A DNA stretch of 64,000 bases from JAEUMW01 sp963734295 (GTDB taxonomy: Bacteria > Pseudomonadota > Gammaproteobacteria > Burkholderiales > JAEUMW01): assembly GCA_963734295.1 (NCBI GenBank), contig CAVTGS010000013.1:1-64000 (forward strand). The letters are read 5' to 3'. This document shows, piece after piece, positions 45,990 to 55,078 of the stretch (position 1 is its first letter; each line of letters starts with the position of its first letter). The notes beneath the pieces were generated by a model. That model searched no databases. It had not been told where the DNA came from and saw only the letters and a list, made by a program, of their open reading frames with translations. The translations under genes and the position numbers were made by a program.

Positions 45990-46476
45990 CGCCGCCGTCG
46001 TTCGCTCGCCCCGCAGGGATTCACGCTGATCGAGCTGCTGATCACGGTGGTGATCGTCGGCATTCTTGCGCTCTCGGCCATGCCGCTCGCCGAGCTTGCG
46101 GTGCAGCGAAGCAAGGAGAGCGAGCTCAGGGCCGCGCTGCGCCAGTTGCGGGAGGCGATCGACGCCTACCGGCGCGACGTCGAGGAGGGCAGAATCCCGC
46201 GGAAAGCTCTGGACACGGGCTATCCGCCGAACCTCGACGTTCTGGTGACGGGGGTCGAAGACGAGAAGTCTCCGAAACGGGAGAAGATCTACTTCCTGCG
46301 GCGGATTCCGCGCAATCCGCTGGTCGACGATCCCGCGTCTCTCGAATGCGGAGACGTGGGGTAAACGAAGCTATGCCAGCGCGCCCGACGACCCCAAGCC
46401 GGGCGAGGATGTCTTCGATGTCTACCCGATCGGCGACGGGGTGGGTCTCAATGGCATTCCCTATCAGGAGCTGGTG
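45986..46476 (+). pseudogene. Minor pseudopilin, frameshifted
   Basis: A type II secretion pseudopilin. ATG 45986 overlaps the secretin stop; an extra G near 46018 separates the start from the prepilin helix GFTLIELLITVVIVGILAL. The body reads LRQLREAIDAYRRDVEEG and FLRRIPRNPLVDDPAS, and continues after a frame change near 46350 as DDPKPGEDVFDVYPIGDG up to IPYQE. Another extra base near 46471 removes the stop. Probably a GspG/H-like minor pseudopilin; about 160 residues once corrected. Confidence 0.8.
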
Positions 46477-46482
46477 AGAGCG

Positions 46483-46872
46483 ATGATGCGGCAGCGCAAG
46501 TCCGGCCGGGGTTTCACGCTGATCGAGCTCCTGGTCGTGATGGCGATCATCGCGCTCCTCCTCACGCTGGCGGCGCCGCGCTACTTCCAGAGCGTTCAGC
46601 GATCGCGCGAAGCGGTGCTGAAGGAAGACCTTCACCTCATGCGCGACGCCATCGACAAGCACTACGCGGACACCGGCAAGTATCCGGCGAGTCTGGACGA
46701 CCTCGTGACGAAGCGGTACCTGCGGCGCGTGCCGGTCGACCCGATTACCGAGAGCGCGACGACCTGGGTGATCGTGGAGCCTCCCGACAAGCCCGACGCA
46801 CGCGTGGTCTACGACGTGCGCAGCGGAGCGCCCGGCAAGTCGCTCGGCGGCACCCCCTACGGCGAGCTCTGA
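46483..46872 (+). CDS. Minor pseudopilin, GspG-like
   Basis: A 129-residue pseudopilin with an intact frame: prepilin site and helix GFTLIELLVVMAIIALLLT, then YFQSVQRSREAVLKEDLHLM, DAIDKHYADTGKYPASLDDL and RRVPVDPITESATTWV, the compact GspG-type fold without the calcium loop. ATG 46483 is the first of two adjacent ATG codons. It ends by overlapping the next gene's ATG. Confidence 0.87.
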   Translation: MMRQRKSGRGFTLIELLVVMAIIALLLTLAAPRYFQSVQRSREAVLKEDLHLMRDAIDKHYADTGKYPASLDDLVTKRYLRRVPVDPITESATTWVIVEPPDKPDARVVYDVRSGAPGKSLGGTPYGEL

Positions 46873-47664
46873 TGGGTGCTGCGAAAGCACTGCGGGCGCG
46901 GGGCTTCACGTACTTCACGGTGCTGATCCTGGTGGCGATCATGGGCGCCGGTCTGGCCGCCATCGGCACCCTGTGGCAGCAGGTCGCACGGCGCGAGAAG
47001 GAGAGCGAGCTCCTCTTCGTCGGAGGAGAGTTTCGGCGCGCCATCGGCACCTACTTCGAGCGGTCGCCCGGCGCGCCCGCAGTATCCGCGCAGTCTCGAG
47101 GACCTGCTGGTGGACAAGCGGCTGCCCGTCGTCGGCCGGCATCTCAGAAAGATTTACTTCGATCCCATGACGCGCACGCAGGATTGGGGGCTCGTCAAGG
47201 AGCCGGGCGGGGGCATCCTCGGGGTCTATAGCAAGGGTACCGACAAGCCGTTGAAGACGGCCAGGTTTCGCGAAGAAGACAAGGGCTTCGCGACCGCCTT
47301 GAGTTATGCCGACTGGAAGTTCGTCTACGGCACGGGATCGTTGCTGGGACCGACGCCGGGTGCCCAGCAGGGCGTCCCGTCGGTTCTGGCTCCCGCGGCA
47401 GGTGACCAGGGCGCTGCCGTTCCGATCGCACCGTCTACCGATACGTCTTCGTCGAAGGACGATCCCGCCCGTGAGGCGAGAAGAGCGGCCTGCGAGAAGC
47501 AGCGCGAGAGAGAAACGGGCGCCTGCGAAGCGATGGGTTTAACCGCCACACAGAATCCCGAGGCTGTCGGTTGCACCGCAGGCGTGGCGGAGCGATTCAC
47601 CACCTGCATGGACGGGGCCGCGCCCGCTGCGGCTCCCGCCACGTCGACTGCCCCGGCAGGCTAG
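46872..47664 (+). pseudogene. Large pseudopilin-like protein, one frameshift
   Basis: A pseudopilin with an atypical site: GFTYFTVLILVAIMGAGLAA replaces the usual GFTLIEL, and the Glu at +5 is absent, as in some minor pseudopilins. The frame changes near 47080 (after YFERSPGA) and continues as YPRSLEDLLVDKRLPVVGRH, FDPMTRTQDWGLVKEPGGGI and AWKF-like YADWKFVYG, then a long Ala/Pro-rich tail with four Cys. About 264 residues once joined. Last gene of the secretion operon. Confidence 0.78.
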
Positions 47665-47854
47665 CTGAAGCTGTCGGTAAGCCGCGGCATCGGGGCGTAG
47701 GATCGGAACACGCGCTACGAATCCGGAATGAAGGAACGAACGGCCTTGATCCGCTGCGGGTCCCCATCGAGCGGGCAGGCGCCCGGCGCTTGGCTCGCCT
47801 CGGCGGCAGTGAGCCGCGGTGGCGGTCTGTCCCGTGGCGGCGTGCGAGGGCCAC

Positions 47855-48677
47855 TTGGCTAAGAGGAAGGGTTTGCCGGCCACTGCGCTGGACAAGCGCC
47901 TCGAAGCGTTGCGCAACAAGTCGAAGGACGAGCTCGCGGCGCTGCTCGCCGAGCTCGCTGCGACACACCCCGAGGAGGAGCGCCTCGCTCGGCATGCGCT
48001 TGCGGGAGATTCGGCGCGGCTCGCGGCGGAGTTCCGAAGGCGGTTGCAGAGCTGGAAGCGCTCCGGGCGCTTCCTCGGCAGGGGCGCCGCGGCCGCGTTC
48101 GGCCGAGAGCTCGAGGCGTGGCTGGATGAGATCGAACGCGCGCTGCTCCCGCTCGATCCGGCGAGGGCTCACGTGCTGGCCGATGCGTTCGTACGCAGCG
48201 ACGGGCGCTTCTTCGAGCAAGCCGACGATTCCGACGGCGCGATCGGCGATGTAGTGCGGGCGGGTTGCCGGCTGTGGCTCTCGCGCAGCGAAGGCGCAAT
48301 CGGACAAGGACGGCTCCCAATGGATTGACCGCGTGTATGCGCTCGTCAACGCCGACGAGTACGGTGCCCGCGAGGCACTGCTGGGGCATTCGGACCAGCT
48401 CTTCGATGAGGCGAGCCTGCGCGCACTCGCGGGCCGGTTCGAGGCGGATCTGGAAAAGGCGCTGCATGCCGGTCGTGCGGCCGAACGGCCCGAGTATGCC
48501 GTATACAAAGCCGCCGCCGCGGTCGGGCTCATCGCGGATGCGCTACGCGATCCCGATCTCTCGACCAGGACCACGCTGCGCTACAGCCCCAACCCCAACG
48601 CCCTGCAGAAGGAGCAATTCGCCGAGCGATACCTCCGCTTCGGCCGCCCCGGGGACGCACTCGCGTGGCTCGATGGC
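47855..48677 (+). pseudogene. DUF6880-like gene, 5' part (split by IS21)
   Basis: The N-terminal two thirds of an all-helical protein I match to the DUF6880 type, function unknown. It starts at TTG 47855 (MAKRKGLPATALDKRLEAL) after GAGGG; further blocks are ELEAWLDEIERALLPLDPAR and, after a one-base frame change near 48285, IDRVYALVNADEYGAREALL and RYLRFGRPGDALAWLDG. The reading frame is cut at 48677 by the IS21-family element and resumes exactly at 51262 with NWGHLEEGRERLLAEAY. Confidence 0.7.
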
Positions 48678-48785
48678 TGTCAGCGATCGGCATATTGGAG
48701 CCACTCCGTGATCGGCATATTGGAGCCAGGTGAGGCAAAGACGGGCATCTCGAACTGAGCGCGTTACCGCTACCCTTTCGGACTT

Positions 48786-50360
48786 TTGTCCAGAGGGAGA
48801 ACCGCGGTGGGGCGTAGGAGAATCGAGATGTTCCAGTATCGAGCGGTCCTGGTGCGCTTGCGCCAGGGCGATTCCGACCGCGATATTGCCCGGGCGCGGT
48901 TGATGGGCCGGCCGAAGGTGGCAGCGCTGCGGGCGCTGGCCACGCAGCAGGGCTGGCTCGCCCCCGACACGCCGCTGCCCGAGGACGGCGAGATCGCGGT
49001 GGTGATCGGCCAGGCGCGCCGGGCGCGCAGCACGATTTCCACGGTCGAGCCGTTTCGCGATGTGGTGGCGCGCTGGGCCGAGCAGGGTGTGGGTGGTGTC
49101 GCGATCCACGCTGCGCTGTGTCGCGAGCATGGGTACAGCGGCAGCTACTCGGCGGTGCGGCGCATGCTCGCCGCGCTCAACGCGGCGCGGCCGCCGCAGG
49201 CCACGGTGCGGCTGCAGTTCGCGCCCGGCGAAGCAGCGCAGGTCGATTTCGGTGCCGGGCCGCTGCTGCTCGATCCCGCTCGTAGCGAGCTGCGCCGTAC
49301 CTGGGCGTTCGTGATGACGCTGTGCTTCTCGCGCCATCAGTACGTCGAGTTCGTGTGGGAGCAGACGGTGGCTACCTGGCTCGGCTGTCACCGCCGCGCC
49401 TTCGAATGGTTCGCCGCCGTTCCGGCGCGGGTCATTATCGACAACCCCAAGTGCGCTATCACTCGCGCCTGTGCCCGCGATCCGCTGGTGCAGCGCGCCT
49501 ACGCCGAGTGCGCGGAAGGGTACGGTTTCAAGATCGACCCGTGTCCGCCCGCCGATCCGGCGAAGAAGGGCGTCGTCGAGCGCGGGGTCGGCTATGTCAA
49601 GGGTAACTTCCTGCCGACCCGCAGCTTTCGCGATCTCGCCGATCTCAATGCCCAAGTCCGGCAATGGGTGATGACGGAAGCGGGGGTGCGTATCCACGGC
49701 ACTACCCGCACGCAGCCACTCGCGCTGTTCGCCGTCGAGAAACGGCTGCTGCGCGCCTTGCCGGCGATCGCGCCCGATCTTGGCACCTGGAGTGGCGTGC
49801 GCGTGCATCGCGATTGCCACGTCCAGTTCGACCGCTGCTTCTACTCGGTACCGTTCACCTTGATCGGCCAGGCGCTGTGGCTGCGGGCCACCGACACCGC
49901 CGTGGCGATCTATCAGGACTATCGGCAGGTCGCGGTGCATCCGCGGGGCCGCAAACCCGGGCAACGCTTCACCGTCCGCGATCACCTGCCGCCGCAGGCG
50001 CAAGCCTACTTCGCCCACGACCGCCACTGGTGCCTGCAGCAAGCCACGGCAGTGGGTCCCGCCTGCGCGCAATTGGTCGACCAACTGCTCGCCGATCGCA
50101 TCGTCGAGAGGCTACGCGCCGCGCAAGGTGTGCTGCGCTTGGCCGAACGCTACGGCAACGCCCGGCTGGAAGCCGCGTGCGCCCGGGCGCTCGCTCACGA
50201 CAGCCCGTTCTACCGCACCGTCAAGACCATTCTCGCCGGCGGCTTCGATCAACAACCGCTGCTGCATGTCCCCGCATCGGCGCGCGCGTACGGTACCAGC
50301 GCACGCTTTGTCCGCGACGCCGAGACCCTGTTCGGCGTCGATCCCACCCTGCTGCACTGA
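48786..50360 (+). CDS. istA: IS21 transposase IstA
   Basis: A 524-residue transposase. N-terminal helix-turn-helix (YRAVLVRLRQGDSDRDIARA), then the RNase H-like DDE core: Asp in AAQVDFGAG (about 150), Asp in RVIIDNPKCA (about 220), Glu in KKGVVERGVGYVKGNF (about 262), and a C-terminal domain with FYSVPFTLIG. The first in-frame ATG that gives the usual N-terminus is around 48831 (MFQYRAVL); the frame is open from 48786. The frame is clean, so the element is probably active. Confidence 0.95.
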   Translation: MSRGRTAVGRRRIEMFQYRAVLVRLRQGDSDRDIARARLMGRPKVAALRALATQQGWLAPDTPLPEDGEIAVVIGQARRARSTISTVEPFRDVVARWAEQGVGGVAIHAALCREHGYSGSYSAVRRMLAALNAARPPQATVRLQFAPGEAAQVDFGAGPLLLDPARSELRRTWAFVMTLCFSRHQYVEFVWEQTVATWLGCHRRAFEWFAAVPARVIIDNPKCAITRACARDPLVQRAYAECAEGYGFKIDPCPPADPAKKGVVERGVGYVKGNFLPTRSFRDLADLNAQVRQWVMTEAGVRIHGTTRTQPLALFAVEKRLLRALPAIAPDLGTWSGVRVHRDCHVQFDRCFYSVPFTLIGQALWLRATDTAVAIYQDYRQVAVHPRGRKPGQRFTVRDHLPPQAQAYFAHDRHWCLQQATAVGPACAQLVDQLLADRIVERLRAAQGVLRLAERYGNARLEAACARALAHDSPFYRTVKTILAGGFDQQPLLHVPASARAYGTSARFVRDAETLFGVDPTLLH

Positions 50361-50383
50361 ATCCCACCCCGGAGGCATCACCG

Positions 50384-51172
50384 ATGAACCCCGTTCCCGA
50401 GCTCGTTCCCTATCTCAAACAACTGCGCCTGTCTGGCATCCTCGATTCGCTCGAGGCACGTAATCGCCAAGCCCTCGACGGCAAGCTCGCCTACACCGAG
50501 TTCCTGGCGCTGTTGATCGAGGATGAGGTTGCCCGGCGCGAACAAAAGAAGTTCGCCCTGCGTTTGCGCCGTGCCGCCTTCCGCGCCAGCAAGACCCTCG
50601 ATCAGTTCGACTTCGAACGCCTGCCGCAACTCAATCGCGCCCTGGTGCACGAGCTCGCCACCGGCCGTTACCTCGACGAGCGCGTCCCCGTGCTCATCGT
50701 CGGACCGTGTGGCACCGGGAAGTCGCACCTCGCGCAGGCCCTCGGCCACTGCGCCATCCGCCAGGGCGTCGACGTGCTGTTCACCACCTGCGCGCAACTG
50801 GTCGCCGCCATGAACGCCGCCCGCGCCACCGGTACCTACGAGCGCAAACTCGCCAGCCTCGCCCGCATTGCGCTACTCGTGATCGACGACTTCGGCCTCA
50901 AGCCGCTGCGTCCACCCGCCGATGAAGATCTGCACGATCTGATCGCCGAACGTTACGAAACCACTGCCACGATCGTTACCAGCAACCTCGACTTCACCGA
51001 GTGGGATCAAGCCTTCCCCGCCAACCGACTGCTGGCCTCGGCGACCCTGGATCGGCTACGCCACAACGCCTACTGCCTGGTACTCGACGGGCAGTCGTAT
51101 CGGGCGCCGAAACTCGCCCCTACGGCCAACAAAATCAAGGTTGCCAATACGTCCAAAACCACCCATTCTTAA
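50384..51172 (+). CDS. istB: IS21 helper ATPase IstB
   Basis: A 262-residue AAA+ ATPase that selects target DNA and activates IstA. Walker A GPCGTGKSHLA (about 106-116), Walker B ALLVIDDFGL (about 167-176), sensor TIVTSNLDFTEW (about 204-215). ATG 50384 follows GGAGG 11 nt upstream and lies 24 bp after the istA stop. A longer open frame upstream is the shadow of istA. Confidence 0.95.
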   Translation: MNPVPELVPYLKQLRLSGILDSLEARNRQALDGKLAYTEFLALLIEDEVARREQKKFALRLRRAAFRASKTLDQFDFERLPQLNRALVHELATGRYLDERVPVLIVGPCGTGKSHLAQALGHCAIRQGVDVLFTTCAQLVAAMNAARATGTYERKLASLARIALLVIDDFGLKPLRPPADEDLHDLIAERYETTATIVTSNLDFTEWDQAFPANRLLASATLDRLRHNAYCLVLDGQSYRAPKLAPTANKIKVANTSKTTHS

Positions 51173-51256
51173 CCACGCCGGGATGCCCGTCTTACCCCTC
51201 CGAAACTGGCTCCATTATGCCGATCATCCCCGGCTCCTTTATGCCGATCCGCGACA

Positions 51257-51843
51257 ATGGCAATTGGGGACATCTCGAGGAGGGGCGCGAACGGTTGCTC
51301 GCGGAGGCCTATGCAGCGCTGGGAGACACGGCTCGCCTGCGGGCGGTGCGCCAGGCACTGTTCGATCGGACGGGAACGCCGGGCGACTTCGAGGCTTGGC
51401 AACAGAGTCTGGAACCCGCCGACCGGGCGCATGCCGCAGAGGTCGCACGGGAGCGGGCGAAGATCCTCGACGATCCGATCACCGGCGCGTTACTGCTTCT
51501 CGCGCTGGACGATGAGGCAGCCGCCGAGGCGTTGCTCCTCGCCCGGCAGGCGACCCTCCGAGGCGAGGACTACGGCCGGCTCGTGCCGCTCGCGCAGGCG
51601 CTGGAGAAGAAGGGGCGGGTACTCGGCGCGATCGTCTGCTACCGTGCGCTCATCGTGGCCATACTCGCGCGTGCCTACGCGAAAGCGTACGGACACGCCG
51701 CGCAGTATCTCCACACGCTGCGCCGCCTCGACCGGCAGGTGGACGACTACGGGACGCTTCCCACACACCAAGCATTCGAGTCATCGATTCGCGGCGCGCA
51801 CGGGCGAAAGGTCAGCTTCTGGAAGAGGGTTGGCAGCCAATGA
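51257..51843 (+). pseudogene. DUF6880-like gene, 3' part (split by IS21)
   Basis: Continuation of the gene broken at 48677. It reads EEGRERLLAEAYAALGDTAR, AKILDDPITGALLLLALDDE, VPLAQALEKKGRVLGAIVCY, YGHAAQYLHTLRRLDRQVDD and ends with SSIRGAHGRKVSFWKRVGSQ. The late HGRKxxFW is characteristic of the family's end. Two partial copies of this 3' segment occur downstream (52797 and 54800). Confidence 0.75.
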
Positions 51844-52109
51844 TCCTGACAGTGCCGAAAAGCTCGCCGGCCTGCCTTCCGACCGCTTCCCTAACCTGAC
51901 GGTGGGGAAGATCCGAAGCAGAACCTAACGCGCTACGAGTGAGGCATGATAATCACCTGCTACGGGTGGAGAATTGCCGGCGGCGCCGCGCTTTCCCCGG
52001 CCGCTCTTCCGCATGCGGGAGAGAGAAGCAGCGATGGAGCGCCCATTCGCAAGCGGGCGAGGGGCGAAGGTTGCCGGGGCAGCACTGAATGCCGTCGAGA
52101 GAAGGAAAC

Positions 52110-52403
52110 ATGAACAGATCACAGGTATTGGCGCTACTGGCCGATCACCGCGACGAAATCGTGCGCCGCTTTGCGGTGAAAGGGTTGTCGGTGTTCGGGT
52201 CAGCGGCGCGGGATAAGATGCACGAAGGCAGTGATGTCGACATTCTCGTAGAGTTTGAAGGTCCGGCGACGTTCGACGGATTCTTGGGCCTCAAGGACTA
52301 TCTCGAGGCGCTCCTCGGCGCCAAAGTGGACCTCGCCACCGACGCGATGATCAAGCCCCGTTTGCGGCGACACATCGAAAAGGATCTGCGCCGTGTCGCG
52401 TGA
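52110..52403 (+). CDS. mntA: MntA-type nucleotidyltransferase antitoxin
   Basis: A 97-residue minimal nucleotidyltransferase. The signature GS-x10-DxD is intact (GSAARDKMHEGSDVDILVEF, about residues 31-50), with a third acidic residue in KVDLATD. In MntA/HepT pairs this enzyme adds AMP units to the Tyr of the toxin and so neutralises it. AGAGAAGG precedes the ATG. Its end overlaps the hepT start by 11 bp. It lies in an island between duplicated DUF6880 3' ends. Confidence 0.92.
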   Translation: MNRSQVLALLADHRDEIVRRFAVKGLSVFGSAARDKMHEGSDVDILVEFEGPATFDGFLGLKDYLEALLGAKVDLATDAMIKPRLRRHIEKDLRRVA

Positions 52404-52758
52404 CTGGACACTGTATCTTGCGGATATCGCCGATGCCTGCAGCCTGATCGAGGATTTTACGGGAGGCATGTCCCTCGAAGCCTTCGCCACCAACGCCCTC
52501 GTATTTCATGCCACCGTGCGCAACCTGGAGATCGTCGGCGAGGCGGCCAAACGACTTCCCGAGGAGGCCAAGGCCAGAATGCCCGAGGTTGATTGGGGCG
52601 GCGCAGCCCGCTTCCGCGACGTGATCGTGCATCGGTACTTTGCGCTCGATCCCGCGGTGGTGTGGAACATCGTACAGACGAAGCTCCCTGCACTCAGTCG
52701 CGCTACGTGCCGGGTATTGGCCGAATCGGATCAGGGCGGTCCGCCAGGTGGAACGTGA
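52393..52758 (+). CDS. hepT: HepT-type RNase toxin
   Basis: A 121-residue HEPN-domain toxin (RNase), partner of MntA. The catalytic motif R-x4-H-x-Y is present as RDVIVHRY (about residues 75-82), in the context AARFRDVIVHRYFALDP; helices VFHATVRNLEIVGEAAKRLP precede it. ATG 52393 lies within the end of mntA, so translation is coupled. Complete and in frame. Confidence 0.93.
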   Translation: MSRDWTLYLADIADACSLIEDFTGGMSLEAFATNALVFHATVRNLEIVGEAAKRLPEEAKARMPEVDWGGAARFRDVIVHRYFALDPAVVWNIVQTKLPALSRATCRVLAESDQGGPPGGT

Positions 52759-52796
52759 CGAACCGTCGCGTCAATGCCAATGCCGGCCGCCCGACC

Positions 52797-52975
52797 GTGC
52801 GCGCGGGCCTACGCGACAGCGTATGGGAACGCCGTGGAGTACCTCCGCGCAGCGCCGCCTCGACGGGCAGGTGGACGACTACGGGTCGCTTCCCACACAC
52901 CAAGCGTTCGAGTCGTCGATTCGCAGCACGCACGGGCGCAAAGTCAGCTTCTGGAAGCGGGTCGGCGACGGGTGA
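52797..52975 (+). pseudogene. Partial copy of the DUF6880-like 3' end (copy 2)
   Basis: About 180 bp closely matching 51660-51843. Across two frames it encodes ARAYATAYGNAVEYLR and then GQVDDYGSLPTHQAFESS and THGRKVSFWKRVGDG with a normal stop. No start or 5' part exists; the left edge is just past the hepT gene. Confidence 0.85.
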
Positions 52976-53210
52976 GGAGGCGCGATTGAGGTGGGTGTTG
53001 TCGCGGTGTCCTCCTGGCGTGTGTCTTGGATTCCTCGCGCTGGTGGGCGACTCGGCAAGGGTAGCCCTGGCTCGACGCTGGCGACCCGAGGCATCAAACG
53101 GCGGGTGGCCGTTGTTGTTAACCCGAAGCTCGGTTCTGGTGAGATTGAAGATGATTGAAGATGTATCCTGATAAAATACGTTCGGCATAGAGGCAGAGAG
53201 GAACACAACC

Positions 53211-53414
53211 ATGGTTCGAGGAGTTCGGTTTCTTGTGGATGAGAGCGGGCGCAAGACGGCCGTTCTAATCGATCTGAAGAGCCAGGCGCGGCTGTGGGAA
53301 GCCTTTTACGACCGCGCCCTGGCGGAGCAACGAGCCTCTGAGCCGCGCGAGCCGCTGGAAGACGTAAAGCGGCGCTGTCATACTGGATCGCGGCGGCGGC
53401 CTGGGCGCACGTGA
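53211..53414 (+). CDS. Antitoxin of a truncated VapBC-type pair
   Basis: A 67-residue protein: FLVDESGRKTAVLIDLKSQA, LWEAFYDRALAEQRAS, LEDVKRR. This is a common antitoxin type found ahead of PIN-domain or RelE toxins. GAGAGGAA precedes the ATG. Its stop overlaps, as GTGA, the start of a PIN-domain reading frame at 53411 that is cut after a few residues. The antitoxin is intact but now lacks its toxin. Confidence 0.7.
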   Translation: MVRGVRFLVDESGRKTAVLIDLKSQARLWEAFYDRALAEQRASEPREPLEDVKRRCHTGSRRRPGRT

Positions 53415-53467
53415 TCCTGGTCGACACATCGGTCTGGGTCGCAGGCAAAACACAAGACCTGACCTAG
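53411..53467 (+). pseudogene. Truncated PIN-domain (VapC-type) toxin
   Basis: VILVDTSVWV is the first strand of a PIN nuclease with its catalytic Asp; after that the sequence becomes unrelated (AGKTQDLT, stop), just before the IS4-like relic. The rest of the toxin gene has been lost. Confidence 0.7.
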
Positions 53468-53480
53468 ACCTGACCCAATA

Positions 53481-54747
53481 CTGTTCGTTTAGTGGTTTTT
53501 CTGCCAAGATCTGCTCCTCGTCACTTCGGAGCGGGTATGGCACGTACCAAGGCAGAATTGGGGCCGGGTGCTCGGCTGAGCGACTACCTCAGTGCCAGCC
53601 TTCTGGCGCGCGTGTACCCGCCGGAGTTAGTGCATCAGATCCTGGACGAGCATGGCGTCAACAGCCAGCGCGTTCGAAGCTTCCCGGCGGTGGCGGGCTG
53701 CTACTACTGCATGGCGCTGAGCCTTTACCCCGAAGCCGCGTATGAGGATGTGTTCGCCGTTGTCGCGCAGGGGCTGGCCTGGATGCAGGGAAGCAAGTCC
53801 GTGCAGACGGTAGCCAAGTCCTCGATCAGCGCGGCGCGCAGCAAGATCGGCTGCGCGCCCTTGCAAGCGCTGCACGGGCGTGCCTGCGTACCCTTGGCCG
53901 AGGCGGGTGCGCAGCCGCACGCGTTCTACGCGGGATTGCGGCCGAATCGGCTCTCGGCAGCCGCACCGGCACGCGGCCATCCGATCGAGCCCAGTGCGCG
54001 GTGCTGGTGGAGCTGGGCCGCCAGCGACAGGGGCGGCTGCTGCGCCTGCTTGGCGAATCGACGCCGGTCAAGCGCGGACGATGTGCTGGTGCTCGACGTG
54101 ATCCAGAAGTCGCGGGCACCCGCAACGGCGAGATCGCGCTGCGCGTGATCGAGTACGCCTTGCCCGGCGTTGCCGATGCGCAGGCGCTACCGCTGGTCAC
54201 CTTGCTCGATCCGGCGCAAGCACCGGCGCTGGAGTTGGCGACGCTCTACCACGAGCGTTGGGAGGTTGAGGCTGTGTTTGACGAGCTCAAGACGCACCTG
54301 GCGCAGCGTCGGCGCACGCTGCGCAGCAAGACCCCGGACGGCGTGCGCCAGGAGTTCCACGGCTGGGTGCTGGCGCACTACGCGGTATGCTGGCTGATGC
54401 ACCAGGCGGCAAGTGCGTACCGGCTGCACCAACGAAGTCTGTCCTTCACTGGACATGTGCACCTGCTGCGCCGCGCCCAGCCCCGTTCCGGGGCCTTTCC
54501 CCCCAGGGCACCCGAAGCTGCGCCGACGCTGGTTCAACGAGGTCGTGCGTGAGGCGGCCACACTGCGCATCTCCAGCAGCCGCGGCCGCGCGAACCCCCG
54601 CATGGTCAAGCGCCGCAATTCGCCGTATGTCAGTCATGACCCCACAAGGCTGCCCGGCACGCGCCCGGACATGTCGCCTGACCTGTTGGGGCCGAAGCCT
54701 CTATCGGTTCCTCTAAAGCAATTCGCTATCTTTTACTAAACGAACAG
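53481..54747 (+). mobile_element. IS4-like element, degenerate
   Basis: CTGTTCGTTTAGT at 53481-53493 is inverted at 54735-54747 (13 of 13 bases), bounding a transposase relic. No target duplication is evident, and the transposase has an internal deletion and frame breaks. Confidence 0.75.
53537..54739 (+). pseudogene. IS4-like transposase, deleted and frameshifted
   Basis: The N-terminus (LSDYLSASLLARVYPPELVHQI, GCYYCMALSLYPEAAYEDVF) is the IS4 transposase N-terminal domain. The C-terminal YREK block survives as YHERWEVEAVFDELKTHL, and the end SRGRANPRMVKRRNSPY is typical. The middle, which should hold the first two catalytic Asp residues, is largely missing: LRPNR leads within about 60 residues to IRVIEYALPG-like sequence. 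Several frame changes occur. Inactive. Confidence 0.82.
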
Positions 54748-54753
54748 ATTGAA

Positions 54754-54799
54754 CTGACCCCATTTCTACTGCGAGACCTGACCCCATTTCTACTGCGAG
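54754..54799. repeat. Tandem 22-bp direct repeat
   Basis: CTGACCCCATTTCTACTGCG occurs at 54754 and again 24 bp later at 54778, at the border between the IS4-like relic and the DUF6880 fragment. Related CTGACC words occur on the other side of the element (53457-53480). Confidence 0.85.
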
Positions 54800-55078
54800 G
54801 CGAGGAATACTACCGGCTCGTGCCGCTTGCGCAAGCGCTGGAGAAGAAGGGGGGGTGCTCGGCACGATCGCCTGCTACCGCGCGCTCCTCGTGGCCATAC
54901 TCACGCGGGCCTACGCCAGAGCGTACGGGCACGCTGCGGAGTATCTCCTTGCGCTGCGCCGCGCCGACGGGCAGGTGGACGACTACAGGTCGCTTCCCAC
55001 GCACGAAGCGTTCGAGTCATCGCTTCGCAGCACGCACGGGCGCAAAGTCAGTTTTGGAAGCGGGTTGGCGACGGGTGA
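54800..55078 (+). pseudogene. Partial copy of the DUF6880-like 3' end (copy 3)
   Basis: About 280 bp closely matching 51560-51843: YRLVPLAQALEKKGG, IACYRALLVAILTRAYARAYG, AEYLLALRRADGQVDDYRSL and HGRKVSF near the end, with a one-base frame change near 54855. It starts exactly where the 22-bp repeat ends, so the 5' part was removed at that junction. Confidence 0.85.

Larger units (their letters stand above)
48678..51256 (+). mobile_element. IS21-family element, complete
   Basis: A 2579-bp element with istA and istB. The ends begin TGTC and each side carries two copies of a GATCGGCAT-A/T-rich-GGAGCC motif (left at about 48684 and 48709; right, complementary, at about 51217 and 51240), as expected for the multiple transposase-binding sites of IS21. 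The target duplication ATGGC lies at 48673-48677 and 51257-51261. Confidence 0.93.

Noticed and set aside
52200..52493. Minus-strand frame opposite mntA/hepT as an antisense regulator
   Set aside because: No promoter or family support; the plus strand has both catalytic motifs intact.
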